A stretch of DNA of 12,221 nucleotides from Anaerolineaceae bacterium UBA5838 (GTDB lineage Bacteria; Chloroflexota; Anaerolineae; Anaerolineales; Anaerolineaceae). A program made the position numbers and the translations under genes. Every line of letters starts with the position of its first letter. The first letter of the stretch is position 1. Below the pieces are notes generated by a model. It was not told where the DNA came from. It was given only the letters and a program-made list of their open reading frames with translations, and did not search any database. The stretch covers positions 1 through 12,221 of the forward strand of contig DJGU01000059.1 in NCBI GenBank assembly GCA_002432795.1, read 5' to 3'. Below are positions 6,396 to 12,221 of the stretch, in pieces.

Positions 6396-6865
6396 ATGAC
6401 TTTTCCTATAGTTAACGGTTCAAATTTGCTCAGGGAGAAACTGACTCTCCCCCAGGATTTCGCGGGCAAGTACAATCTGCTGTTCATCGCTTTCCAACAA
6501 TGGCACCAGGAGGAAGTCAATTCCTGGATACCTCTGGCCAAGTCCTGTGAAGCCCGGTTCGCGGGACTTGTTTACTACGAATTGCCCACCATCCGCGCCC
6601 TAAATGCTTTCTTAAAGTTTTCATCAATGAGGGCATGCGGGCGGGCATCCCAAACCCAAAATCGCGCGAACGCACGATTACGCTTTACCTCGAAAAAGAT
6701 GATTTCAGGGCAGCCCTGGACCTGGGAGATGAAGAGCACATTTTCGCCCTGCTGATCGACCGGCAGGGTGAGGAATTGTGGCGCGCCCGGGGTGTCCACA
6801 GCCAGAGCAGTGAAGCAGAGCTGCTTGAAGTGCTCGGTCGTCAAAAACAAGAAGCTGACGCCTAA
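6396..6865 (+). pseudogene. Thioredoxin-like family protein, interrupted by a one-base frameshift
   Basis: Two overlapping frames together make one protein of about 155 residues. The first (from 6396) reads MTFPIVNGSNL, LPQDFAGKYNLLFIAFQQWHQ and LVYYELPTIRALNAFLK. The second carries FINEGMRAGIPNPKSRERTI, TLYLEKDDFRAALDLGDEEH and IFALLIDRQGEELWRARG. The order fits a small redoxin-like family as I remember it (N-terminal substrate-side strand, ELPT, then GMRAGIP and a DRQG-LWR end), with no CxxC. The switch must occur near 6608-6625, around CTTAAAGTTTTCATC, and is equivalent to one missing base. Downstream of the break, the first frame decays into Arg/Ser-rich sequence typical of wrong-frame reading. 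It lies 41 bases after the photolyase stop. A real inactivating mutation, a sequencing error in TTTT, or less likely -1 frameshifting could explain it. Confidence 0.6.
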
Positions 6866-6985
6866 CCCAAAGACCTTTTATGAATTGAATTGCCAATTGT
6901 GGGGGTTCCAATTAAATGGTTGTTAATTATTTCCGGATTCTGTTAAATATTTGGGATTTTGACTACACTATCCTATACTCAAGCC
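6866..6985 (+). promoter_or_regulatory. PTS operon promoter and operator region
   Basis: AT-rich leader with several candidate signals. AATTGCCAATT (6888-6898) is a perfect 5-1-5 palindrome containing a possible -35, TTGCCA (6890-6895), with TTAAAT 16 bases on (6912-6917). AATTAA (6910-6915) and TTAATT (6923-6928) form a 6-7-6 inverted repeat. A second pair, TTGGGA (6951-6956) and TATACT (6974-6979), has an ideal 17-base spacer; its start point would fall at about the EIIB ATG (6986). No ribosome-binding site is evident before the ATG. Which promoter is used cannot be decided from sequence. Confidence 0.5.
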
Positions 6986-7486
6986 ATGGGAAAGGATTTT
7001 CTTAGAATTGACGACCGCTTGATTCACGGGCAGATTGTTATGGCCTGGTGCAAGGCGCTGGGTATCAAGGAAATTATTGGCATCGACGATAAGCTGGTAG
7101 CCAACAAAACCCTGCAGTCCATCATGATGATGGGAATTCCAGCCCAATATAAAAAAGCGTTTGTCTCTTCTGAAGATGCCCGCGAAATATTGGCTGAAAA
7201 GAAGGACCACAACAGGCTTTTTGTGACCAGATGGCCGCAGGATCTGCTGAAGTTCTCGGAAGAGCTCCTTTCTCTTGACACGGTTTACATTGGTAATGCA
7301 GCCAAAACCCCAACCTCAAAATACAGTTTTTCCCGTGAAGGCGGCAGCGTCTTCTATGCCAGCGACGAAGATATCCAACTCTTCAACGAACTTTCAACGC
7401 AAGGCGTGAAGCTGATCGTTCAGACTGTGCCTAACGCCCCCACAAAAACCTGGATTGAGGCAAAGACCACATTGCGACCCATTTAG
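6986..7486 (+). CDS. PTS mannose/fructose/sorbose-family EIIB component
   Basis: 166 residues, full length for a PTSIIB_sorb domain. The family hallmark RIDDRLIHGQ (7-16) is present; His14 is the residue that receives phosphate from EIIA and passes it to the sugar. Further family features are GIDDKLVANKTLQ and IGNAAKTPTSKYSFSR. The ATG at 6986 is chosen because family members start a few residues before R-I-D-D-R; an in-frame TTG at 6959 would add nine unusual residues. There is no ribosome-binding site, and a possible promoter puts the transcript start at the ATG, so the mRNA may be leaderless. It is first in an operon with EIIC, EIID and an SIS protein. No EIIA gene is in the window, so the phosphate donor must be encoded elsewhere. 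Confidence 0.93.
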   Translation: MGKDFLRIDDRLIHGQIVMAWCKALGIKEIIGIDDKLVANKTLQSIMMMGIPAQYKKAFVSSEDAREILAEKKDHNRLFVTRWPQDLLKFSEELLSLDTVYIGNAAKTPTSKYSFSREGGSVFYASDEDIQLFNELSTQGVKLIVQTVPNAPTKTWIEAKTTLRPI

Positions 7487-7492
7487 CAGTAC

Positions 7493-7523
7493 AAGAAGGA
7501 GTGATTTTACTTCTTCTTTTTTT
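7493..7523 (+). terminator. Weak terminator-like hairpin between EIIB and EIIC
   Basis: AAGAAGGAGT (7493-7502) pairs with ACTTCTTCTT (7509-7518), 10 bp with one G-U pair and a 6-base loop, followed by a T-run to 7523. It begins six bases after the EIIB stop. The stem has only three G-C pairs, so termination would be partial. It could lower EIIC/EIID relative to EIIB, or act as a processing or stability element. Confidence 0.45.
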
Positions 7524-7559
7524 ATCCAAATTCAATTCATTCTTCAAGGAGGTATTCGT

Positions 7560-8336
7560 ATGTCAGTTTTGCAAATGATCCTTATTGCGCTGTTTATTTA
7601 CCTTGGCGCAATTGGATCCATCGTGGGGAACACGATTGGTTGGTACTGTCTTGGCCGACCGCTCGTTGCTTCCTTCATTGTGGGTCTTATCATGGGTGAC
7701 GTGCAAACCGCGATGCTTGTTGGGGTTCCCCTTCAAATCGCGTATTTAGCCAATGTCACCCCCGGCGGCGCTGTTGCATGGGATCTTTCCTACGCCACCT
7801 ACATAGGCACGGCGACAGCCCTCGCACTCAAAGGTACCGTCGCTTCCACCCCTGCCCTGATCGGTCTCGCCTTTACAGGTGCCGGTTTGGGTGGCGTGGT
7901 CGGCGGCACCATGTGGGGTATTCACTACTCTTTGGATGTCTTCCTCAACCGCTGGGCAGAACGCCTTGCTGAGCAGGGAGAGACCCGCAAGATGTGGATG
8001 CCGAATGTTCTGGGCGGTCAGGCGATTGGCTTCCTGGCTCGTTTCGTGCCCGCTCTCGCAATCCTGGCTGCCATTAACGCAGCAGGTTCATCCAGTGGCT
8101 TGAACATCCCCGGTTGGTTCATCACCGGTATTTCAACCTTTGGCAGCATGATGGCTGCCCTTGGTATGGGTATCATTCTGAGCTTCCTGGTCAAGAAGAA
8201 TATCCACTGGGCTATTTTCCTGGCTGGCTTTGTGTTGGTCACTTACTTTGGCCTGAACACCATGGCCGTTGCAGTCGTCGGTATTATCGTCGCGTTCATT
8301 GTCTATGCGGCTGATAACCGACAGGAGGCGTTTTAA
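7560..8336 (+). CDS. PTS mannose/sorbose-family EIIC component (membrane permease)
   Basis: 258 residues, highly hydrophobic with about seven or more membrane segments, the expected size for EIIC of this family. It forms the sugar-conducting channel together with EIID. Visible family features are GRPLVASFIVGLIMGD (a conserved G-x-P-L-V-x-x-x-V-G-L-I-x-G-D motif), VQTAMLVGVPLQIAYLANV and the glycine-rich TGAGLGGVVGGTMWG. The start at 7560 is fixed by AAGGAGG seven bases upstream; the longer in-frame reading from 7455 overlaps EIIB and is not used. The stop is two bases before the EIID start. The sugar cannot be deduced: this family takes up mannose, sorbose, fructose, N-acetylgalactosamine and others. 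Confidence 0.92.
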   Translation: MSVLQMILIALFIYLGAIGSIVGNTIGWYCLGRPLVASFIVGLIMGDVQTAMLVGVPLQIAYLANVTPGGAVAWDLSYATYIGTATALALKGTVASTPALIGLAFTGAGLGGVVGGTMWGIHYSLDVFLNRWAERLAEQGETRKMWMPNVLGGQAIGFLARFVPALAILAAINAAGSSSGLNIPGWFITGISTFGSMMAALGMGIILSFLVKKNIHWAIFLAGFVLVTYFGLNTMAVAVVGIIVAFIVYAADNRQEAF

Positions 8337-8338
8337 CA

Positions 8339-9220
8339 ATGGCTAAGACAGTAAGCGCAAGAACCCTTCGCAATTCCTTTAATCAGTGGTTCTTCTGGAA
8401 TGGCTGTTCACAACAGGCTGAAACCATGCTGGGTATGGCTTTCGGGCAAAGTATGTCGCCAGTTATTGAAGAGCTCTATGATTCAAAGGAAGACAGAGCC
8501 GCCGCACTGAAACGGCACATCACCCTGTTCAACACCGAATCGCAGGTCGGTTCAGTTTGTAATGGCATTGCTATTGGTATGGAAGAACAGCTTGCCAACG
8601 GCATCGGTACCCCCGAATCTATTCAGGAAGCAAAAGTTGCCCTGATCGGACCTACCTCCGCCATTGGTGACTCCCTCTGGGTTGCCACTATCATCCCTCT
8701 CCTGCTTACCATAAGTTTGACTCTTTCCCAGTCGCTGACAAACGCCCCCTGGATTGGACCAGTGCTCTATATGCTGGTTTACCCCCTGGGCACTTATCTC
8801 CTCAGCTGGAAGATCTTCCGCACTGGTTACAAAGCTGGTTTGGAAGGCGTGCAGCAGTTCATGGCAACTGGTCAGCTTGACAAGGTCATGGAAGCTGTCA
8901 CAATCCTTGGTCTGATCGTTGTAGGCGGTCTTACGGCCACGTTTGTGAATGCCAGCCTCAATCTCGATATCAAAACCACAGCTCAGGTGTTTGACGCGGC
9001 AACTGAAACCTATACAGATGCCGTGATTTCAGTCTTCAATCTGGACAATTTGCTCAATAACGTTTTCCCCAAGATTGTTCCTCTTGCCCTGACTTTGCTG
9101 GTTTACTATCTCTATTCAAAGAAGAACTGGAAGCCCATCGCTATCATGGGACTGATCCTCGTCCTGGCTGTAATCGTGACCATTATTGGCTACATCCCGG
9201 GCATCGGAGCCTTCAGTTAA
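8339..9220 (+). CDS. PTS mannose/sorbose-family EIID component
   Basis: 293 residues, slightly longer than many EIID proteins. The N-terminal soluble part has the family layout: NSFNQWFFWNGCSQQAETML, GMAFGQSMSPVIEELY, then ALKRHITLFNTESQVGSV and IAIGMEEQ. KVALIGPTSAIGDSLWVATI is the conserved I-G-P-x-x-x-I-G-D-S motif. Several hydrophobic segments fill the second half, ending in a membrane helix (IAIMGLILVLAVIVTIIGYI). EIID is unique to the mannose family and forms the permease with EIIC. A GGAGG inside the end of EIIC (8323-8327) serves as ribosome-binding site, and the two genes are two bases apart, so they are translationally coupled. Confidence 0.93.
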   Translation: MAKTVSARTLRNSFNQWFFWNGCSQQAETMLGMAFGQSMSPVIEELYDSKEDRAAALKRHITLFNTESQVGSVCNGIAIGMEEQLANGIGTPESIQEAKVALIGPTSAIGDSLWVATIIPLLLTISLTLSQSLTNAPWIGPVLYMLVYPLGTYLLSWKIFRTGYKAGLEGVQQFMATGQLDKVMEAVTILGLIVVGGLTATFVNASLNLDIKTTAQVFDAATETYTDAVISVFNLDNLLNNVFPKIVPLALTLLVYYLYSKKNWKPIAIMGLILVLAVIVTIIGYIPGIGAFS

Positions 9221-9244
9221 TAAAATTTTAGGAGTAAATACAAT

Positions 9245-10006
9245 ATGATCGAATTAGAGTACATCACAAAACTCAAGCAGGTAATCGAGAAGATTTCTGA
9301 TGAACAGTCAGACCAGATTCGTGCCGCAGCCGACATTTGCGCGGATGTTATCAACTCTGGCAAACTCGTCCACCTTTTTGGCAGCGGGCATAGTGTTCTT
9401 CCGGTTCAGGACGTTTTCCCGCGCTACGGCGGTGTGGTCGGTTGGCACCCTGTCATGGATCCACGACTGATGTGGAATAACGTGATCGGTCCAGGCGGCG
9501 CTCGTGAACTGCTCTGGATTGAACGACAAGAAGGCTATGTTCAGAACTTCCTGCAAAGCTACAACTTCCAGGAGGGCGAGGCAATGATCGTCTTTTCGCA
9601 TGGTGGTCTAAACTCGGCTCCGATTGAAGCTGCGATGTATGCCAAAGCGAGAGGTTTGAAGGTCATCACCATCACCAGCGGCGAGAATTACAAAGTAGCC
9701 GAGGCAAACCATTCCTCGGGGAATAAACTTGGCGATCTGGCGGATGTACTCATCGATAATTGCAGTCCGCTTGAAGATGCCCTGGTGGTTATTCCTGGCT
9801 ATTACCAGAAGGTTGGAGCTTCTTCAACCATCTCAGCCATATGCATTGCCCAGACTATCGCTTCCGAAACGGCACTACGCCTGCAGAAACTGGGACACAA
9901 GATGAACATCTTTGTCTCCCCCAACGTTACCGAAGTTCCCAAGGAATACATGCACGAAGTGTATGCAGACTATACGGAAACGGTATTACGCAACCACAAT
10001 ATGTAA
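9245..10006 (+). CDS. SIS-domain sugar isomerase-like protein (UPF0309-like)
   Basis: 253 residues, a stand-alone SIS domain. Sugar-phosphate binding elements are visible: HLFGSGHS (43-50) after the first strand, and FSHGGLNSAP (117-126), which takes the place of the usual S-x-S-G-x-T loop. VITITSGENYKVAEANHSSG and KLGDLADVLIDNC follow. It resembles the UPF0309 group and, more distantly, phosphoheptose isomerases and other phosphosugar isomerases. It is the last gene of the PTS operon, 24 bases after EIID, with GGAG before the ATG and a strong terminator after the stop. From context it probably isomerises or otherwise processes the sugar phosphate made by the PTS, perhaps an amino sugar; that is inference, since this group's reaction is not established to my knowledge. 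Confidence 0.85.
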   Translation: MIELEYITKLKQVIEKISDEQSDQIRAAADICADVINSGKLVHLFGSGHSVLPVQDVFPRYGGVVGWHPVMDPRLMWNNVIGPGGARELLWIERQEGYVQNFLQSYNFQEGEAMIVFSHGGLNSAPIEAAMYAKARGLKVITITSGENYKVAEANHSSGNKLGDLADVLIDNCSPLEDALVVIPGYYQKVGASSTISAICIAQTIASETALRLQKLGHKMNIFVSPNVTEVPKEYMHEVYADYTETVLRNHNM

Positions 10007-10018
10007 CCTGGTGTTACG

Positions 10019-10053
10019 AAACGGGAGCTTGTTTTTGCAAGCTCCCGTTTTCC
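10019..10053 (+). terminator. Strong rho-independent terminator closing the PTS operon
   Basis: CGGGAGCTTG (10022-10031) pairs perfectly with CAAGCTCCCG (10038-10047) around a 6-base loop. AAA before and TTTT after extend the stem and supply the U-tract. It begins 13 bases after the SIS gene stop and ends 19 bases before the next start codon. Confidence 0.9.
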
Positions 10054-10071
10054 TCCAAAGAAACCCCGATC

Positions 10072-10800
10072 ATGGATTTAAACTCTCTCACCGCCTTTTT
10101 TGACACTTACAAGCTTGCAATCATCAGCTTTGTTGTGATGGTGCTGTTGGCTTTTGTGTCTATCCGCCTCACCCTTTCATTGCGCGCTTCCGCCGAAAAG
10201 GAACTGGCACAATTGCAGTATACAAACCCGTCCCTATACACCGAGCGGCTGCAAAATAACCGCAGGCTGCCCTGGGTTTTCCGAAAAAATGAGATTCTGC
10301 TCATGCAGCTTGAAGGCCAGATGCGCCTTGGGCAGGACGAAGAAATCCAGCGATTGATAGAAACTCTGGATAGCAAACGTTTGGTGCCTCGTGAAAAAGT
10401 GGACTACTTGCAAAAACGCATGTCATTCTTCGCTTCCGTCGGTGATGTGGAGGATGCCAAAGTCAGTTTTGAAATGCTGGAGACTTACTTGCGGTCGGTC
10501 AAGGCAGACGAGGTGGAGAGGTATCGACTCATGCTCGAAGAAGGGGAGGAAATTATCCGGGTTTACCTGGATAAAAACCCAGACTATCGCAGCATTCTCC
10601 AATCCAAACTCGCCGCCACCACAAATCCGGTTCAAAGAGGCATACGTCTCTACAGGCTTGCCAAACTCTCATGGTTTGCCCAGGATGAAAGCTCGGCTCG
10701 CAGCTACCTGGCGCAGGCAAAACCACTTCTGCAGGGCAGTGATTATGCCCCAATCATCGAGCAAGCCGCGATAGATTTAAGGTTATTGGCAATAAAATAG
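10072..10800 (+). CDS. Unrecognised membrane-anchored helical (TPR-like) protein
   Basis: 242 residues, family not recognised. One N-terminal membrane helix (residues about 14-36, LAIISFVVMVLLAFVSIRL) is followed by a basic stop (RASAEK) and about 200 soluble residues that look all-helical. Evenly spaced helices such as LLMQLEGQMRLGQDEEIQRL, RMSFFASVGDVEDAKVSFEM and LYRLAKLSWFAQDESSARSY suggest TPR-like repeats. The orientation is probably N-out with the helical part in the cytoplasm, or the reverse; the sequence does not settle it. The ATG at 10072 lies just after the PTS terminator, with no clear ribosome-binding site, so expression may need read-through or a promoter hidden near the terminator. 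The longer in-frame reading from 9841 overlaps the SIS gene and is not used. Its place before the regulator gene hints at a shared system but proves nothing. Confidence 0.75.
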   Translation: MDLNSLTAFFDTYKLAIISFVVMVLLAFVSIRLTLSLRASAEKELAQLQYTNPSLYTERLQNNRRLPWVFRKNEILLMQLEGQMRLGQDEEIQRLIETLDSKRLVPREKVDYLQKRMSFFASVGDVEDAKVSFEMLETYLRSVKADEVERYRLMLEEGEEIIRVYLDKNPDYRSILQSKLAATTNPVQRGIRLYRLAKLSWFAQDESSARSYLAQAKPLLQGSDYAPIIEQAAIDLRLLAIK

Positions 10801-10815
10801 CGCATAGGTTATGAT
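10783..10815 (+). promoter_or_regulatory. Promoter of the RpiR regulator gene with overlapping palindrome
   Basis: TTGGCA (10786-10791) and TATGAT (10810-10815), each 5 of 6 to consensus, are separated by 18 bases; transcription would start near 10822. The -35 lies inside a perfect 6-1-6 palindrome, TTATTGGCAATAA (10783-10795), whose core ATTGGCAAT recurs in opposite orientation in front of the PTS operon (6889-6897). A bound repressor would block polymerase. The promoter overlaps the last codons of the upstream gene. Confidence 0.6.
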
Positions 10816-10838
10816 TCATTACGGTGTGCCTTATCGGA

Positions 10839-10848
10839 CGGCATGCCG
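10839..10848. promoter_or_regulatory. Palindrome in the RpiR gene leader
   Basis: CGGCATGCCG is a perfect 10-bp palindrome about 18 bases after the predicted transcript start and 18 bases before the ATG. A related block, CGGTGTGCC, sits at 10822-10830 (7 of 9 identical to CGGCATGCC). It could be a second operator or an RNA hairpin affecting translation; a chance match is possible. Confidence 0.3.
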
Positions 10849-10866
10849 GGAGATTGAGGTTTTGCT

Positions 10867-11718
10867 ATGAATCTGCTGACCAAGATGCGCGAGGTCAAAG
10901 ACCTGACCCCCTCTGAAAAACACATTGTCGAGTACATCTTTGCCAATCTGAACGAAATTGTTAACATTGGCATTGTCGAACTGGCTGAACTCACATGCAC
11001 ATCCACTGCAACGGTGATGCGGCTTTGCAAGAAGGTCGGCAAGGAGAGCTATATCGACTTCAGGTTGGAACTATCCTACGAACTTATGCGCTACAACCAG
11101 AATTCGATCCTCAAAACCGCGCAAACCCCGGTTGACCAATATGACTCCCTGGATGACATTGTGACAAAAGTAGCCAATCAGAATGCCAAATCCATCCTGG
11201 ATACCATCAGCACGAACACTTCAGAGAACGTGGCGGCAGTTGTGGCTGCCATGGTAAACGCAAAACGCATTGACTTTTACGGAATGGGTCCCTCGCACAT
11301 CGTCGCACTGGATGCCCAGATCAAGTGTATGCGCCTCGGCATCCCCAGCAGCGCTTTTAGCGACCGCATCTCCATGATGATGAATGCCAAAGCTTACACA
11401 GAGGATACGCTGGCATTCATCATCTCTTACACTGGTAAGACCACTGAAATGCTTGAAGTAGCAAGAGAGCTTGTGAGGGTGGGCAGCAGTACCGTCTCTA
11501 TAACCTCGGTCAAACCAAATGACCTGGTTGAGCTCTGTACCTATAATCTTTTTGTTGATTCAACTGAATCTTGGAATCGCTTGGGGGGAATGTCGAGCCG
11601 GATCTCGACCCTTAACCTGATCGATATTCTTTTCACTGCCCTGATTAACTCAGATTATCCGAAGTTTACCCGGAATATGAGTAAAAATATGGTCAACAAT
11701 GTCTCCCGATCGAATTGA
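10867..11718 (+). CDS. RpiR-family transcriptional regulator (HTH plus SIS domain)
   Basis: 283 residues, standard for RpiR/MurR-type regulators. The N-terminal HTH_6 domain (about 1-77) includes LTPSEKHIVEYIFANL and the recognition region TCTSTATVMRLCKKVG. The C-terminal SIS domain has IDFYGMGPSHIVALDAQIK (from about 135) and the phosphosugar loop SYTGKT (187-192). Such regulators bind promoter palindromes and release or bind them when a sugar phosphate occupies the SIS domain. The ATG is preceded by GAGG eight bases upstream. The gene has its own promoter and lies close to a PTS operon that itself encodes an SIS protein, so it most likely controls that operon and itself. Whether it represses or activates cannot be told. 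Confidence 0.92.
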   Translation: MNLLTKMREVKDLTPSEKHIVEYIFANLNEIVNIGIVELAELTCTSTATVMRLCKKVGKESYIDFRLELSYELMRYNQNSILKTAQTPVDQYDSLDDIVTKVANQNAKSILDTISTNTSENVAAVVAAMVNAKRIDFYGMGPSHIVALDAQIKCMRLGIPSSAFSDRISMMMNAKAYTEDTLAFIISYTGKTTEMLEVARELVRVGSSTVSITSVKPNDLVELCTYNLFVDSTESWNRLGGMSSRISTLNLIDILFTALINSDYPKFTRNMSKNMVNNVSRSN

Positions 11719-11732
11719 TTGACCTGGCTTGG

Positions 11733-11746
11733 TTGCTTACAAGCAA
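11733..11746. terminator. Small hairpin between convergent genes
   Basis: TTGCT (11733-11737) pairs with AGCAA (11742-11746) around TACA, in the 35-base gap between the RpiR stop and the stop of the minus-strand gene. Only three T residues follow it on the plus strand, so it is a weak terminator candidate at best. Confidence 0.3.
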
Positions 11747-11753
11747 TTTGCAG

Positions 11754-12029
11754 CTATTTCTTTTTCTTTTCATTGAGCAATTTCTTATTGCGTCGATTCC
11801 ATAGGGTGATAAAGACGGAGAACAAGACACCCGCAATTGCCAGGGCGACATACATGATTCCACCCCAAAGATTGCCAAGCTGGAATTGTTTATAAGCTTC
11901 GATGACGGCAACCACCAAAATTACCAAACTGGCAATATAGCACGAAAGAACAACCGTATCAGATACGGTTCGAATGCGTGGCGGATCTTTTTGCTTTTGC
12001 TTCCCCGTCGATAATTTCATTTTTGCCAT
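11754..12029 (-). CDS. Small two-helix membrane protein, unrecognised
   Basis: 91 residues. A basic N-terminus (MAKMKLSTGKQKQKDPPRIR) is followed by two hydrophobic segments, about 26-45 (VVLSCYIASLVILVVAVIEA) and 56-77 (GGIMYVALAIAGVLFSVFIT). It ends in a very basic tail, WNRRNKKLLNEKKKK. The positive-inside rule puts both ends in the cytoplasm. GAGGTGA five bases before the ATG is a good ribosome-binding site. A second in-frame ATG three codons later is possible but less well placed. No family is recognised. It converges with the RpiR gene. A minus-strand frame from the window edge ends with a TGA three bases before this ATG, so it may be the second gene of an operon. Confidence 0.7.
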   Translation of the reverse strand: MAKMKLSTGKQKQKDPPRIRTVSDTVVLSCYIASLVILVVAVIEAYKQFQLGNLWGGIMYVALAIAGVLFSVFITLWNRRNKKLLNEKKKK

Positions 12030-12032
12030 TTT

Positions 12033-12221
12033 TCACCTCGTGGGATAAGAACATAGTGTTGTATACCATGAAATGCCCCGAATTGGTAAAAATAACTGAC
12101 AGGGCTCGCACAGGTGAAAGCCTTGATGAAGATCAGAGACTATGCAGGTCGAATCCAATTTCGCTTTTGATACTTCTGCATACGCTTCCATGAACTCATA
12201 CCGTTTGGCATGCGTCAGCGT
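12033..12221 (-). CDS. Possible 3' part of a minus-strand gene running off the right edge
   Basis: On the minus strand one frame stays open from the window edge to a TGA at 12035-12033, about 62 codons, starting TLTHAKRYEFMEAYAEVSKA. The stop overlaps the ribosome-binding site of the 91-residue gene, an arrangement common inside operons. Against it, the last 30 residues are rich in Cys, Trp and Tyr and resemble no domain I know, and an open frame of this length is not rare by chance. Not recognised. Confidence 0.25.
   Translation of the reverse strand, partial: TLTHAKRYEFMEAYAEVSKAKLDSTCIVSDLHQGFHLCEPCQLFLPIRGISWYTTLCSYPTR

Noticed and set aside
6600..6640. Programmed -1 ribosomal frameshift
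   Set aside because: TTC-TTA-AAG is not a good slippery heptamer because the P-site leucine tRNA would mispair after slipping, and I saw no clear downstream pseudoknot. A mutation or sequence error is simpler.
9841..10071. N-terminal extension of the 242-residue protein back to an in-frame ATG at 9841
   Set aside because: It would overlap most of the SIS gene's last 160 bases and cross the terminator; the ATG at 10072 directly precedes a normal membrane anchor.
12120..12160. tRNA T-arm-like GGTCGAATCC
   Set aside because: No matching acceptor stem, anticodon arm or D-arm could be built around it on either strand.

Overview
The window looks like a chromosomal segment of a mid-GC, anaerobic or fermentative bacterium. 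The lactate dehydrogenase-type ETF operon, the photolyase, the thioredoxin-like family and the dispersed repeats read most like Chloroflexota (Anaerolineae). That placement rests on remembered family resemblance, not a search, and is moderate to low confidence. No rRNA, tRNA, CRISPR array, transposase or origin is visible.

Layout. (1) Positions 1-297 hold no complete gene: a possible 5' tip of a leftward gene and a G-rich hairpin repeat. (2) Positions 298-3523 (minus strand) are a tight operon, etfB-etfA-glcD/lctD, with 4-bp ATGA overlaps at both junctions; it has the gene order of ETF-coupled lactate dehydrogenases. (3) Positions 3524-3839 are intergenic and carry a strong rightward promoter. 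It drives a 110-residue membrane protein (3840-4172) made of two near-identical halves, followed by an intrinsic terminator. (4) Positions 4338-4895 are a mosaic of short dispersed repeats, including a 75-77 bp MITE-like element with terminal inverted repeats; the small reading frames there are artefacts. (5) Positions 4945-6354 encode a class I photolyase, followed by a thioredoxin-like gene broken by a one-base frameshift (6396-6865).

(6) Positions 6866-10006 are a rightward mannose-family PTS operon: EIIB, EIIC, EIID and a stand-alone SIS-domain sugar isomerase-like protein, closed by a strong terminator (10019-10053). No EIIA is present. (7) Positions 10072-10800 encode an unrecognised membrane-anchored helical protein. 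(8) Positions 10867-11718 encode an RpiR-family regulator (HTH plus SIS) with its own promoter. (9) A small two-helix membrane protein lies on the minus strand (11754-12029), possibly preceded by the tail of another minus-strand gene running off the right edge.

How the genes may work together. The PTS permease would import and phosphorylate a sugar or amino sugar. The SIS protein probably handles the resulting sugar phosphate, and the RpiR regulator probably senses it. The two promoter regions share the palindromic core ATTGSCAAT, placed over a possible -35 box in both, which suggests a common operator. The ETF-dehydrogenase operon would connect lactate (or another 2-hydroxyacid) oxidation to NAD and possibly ferredoxin.
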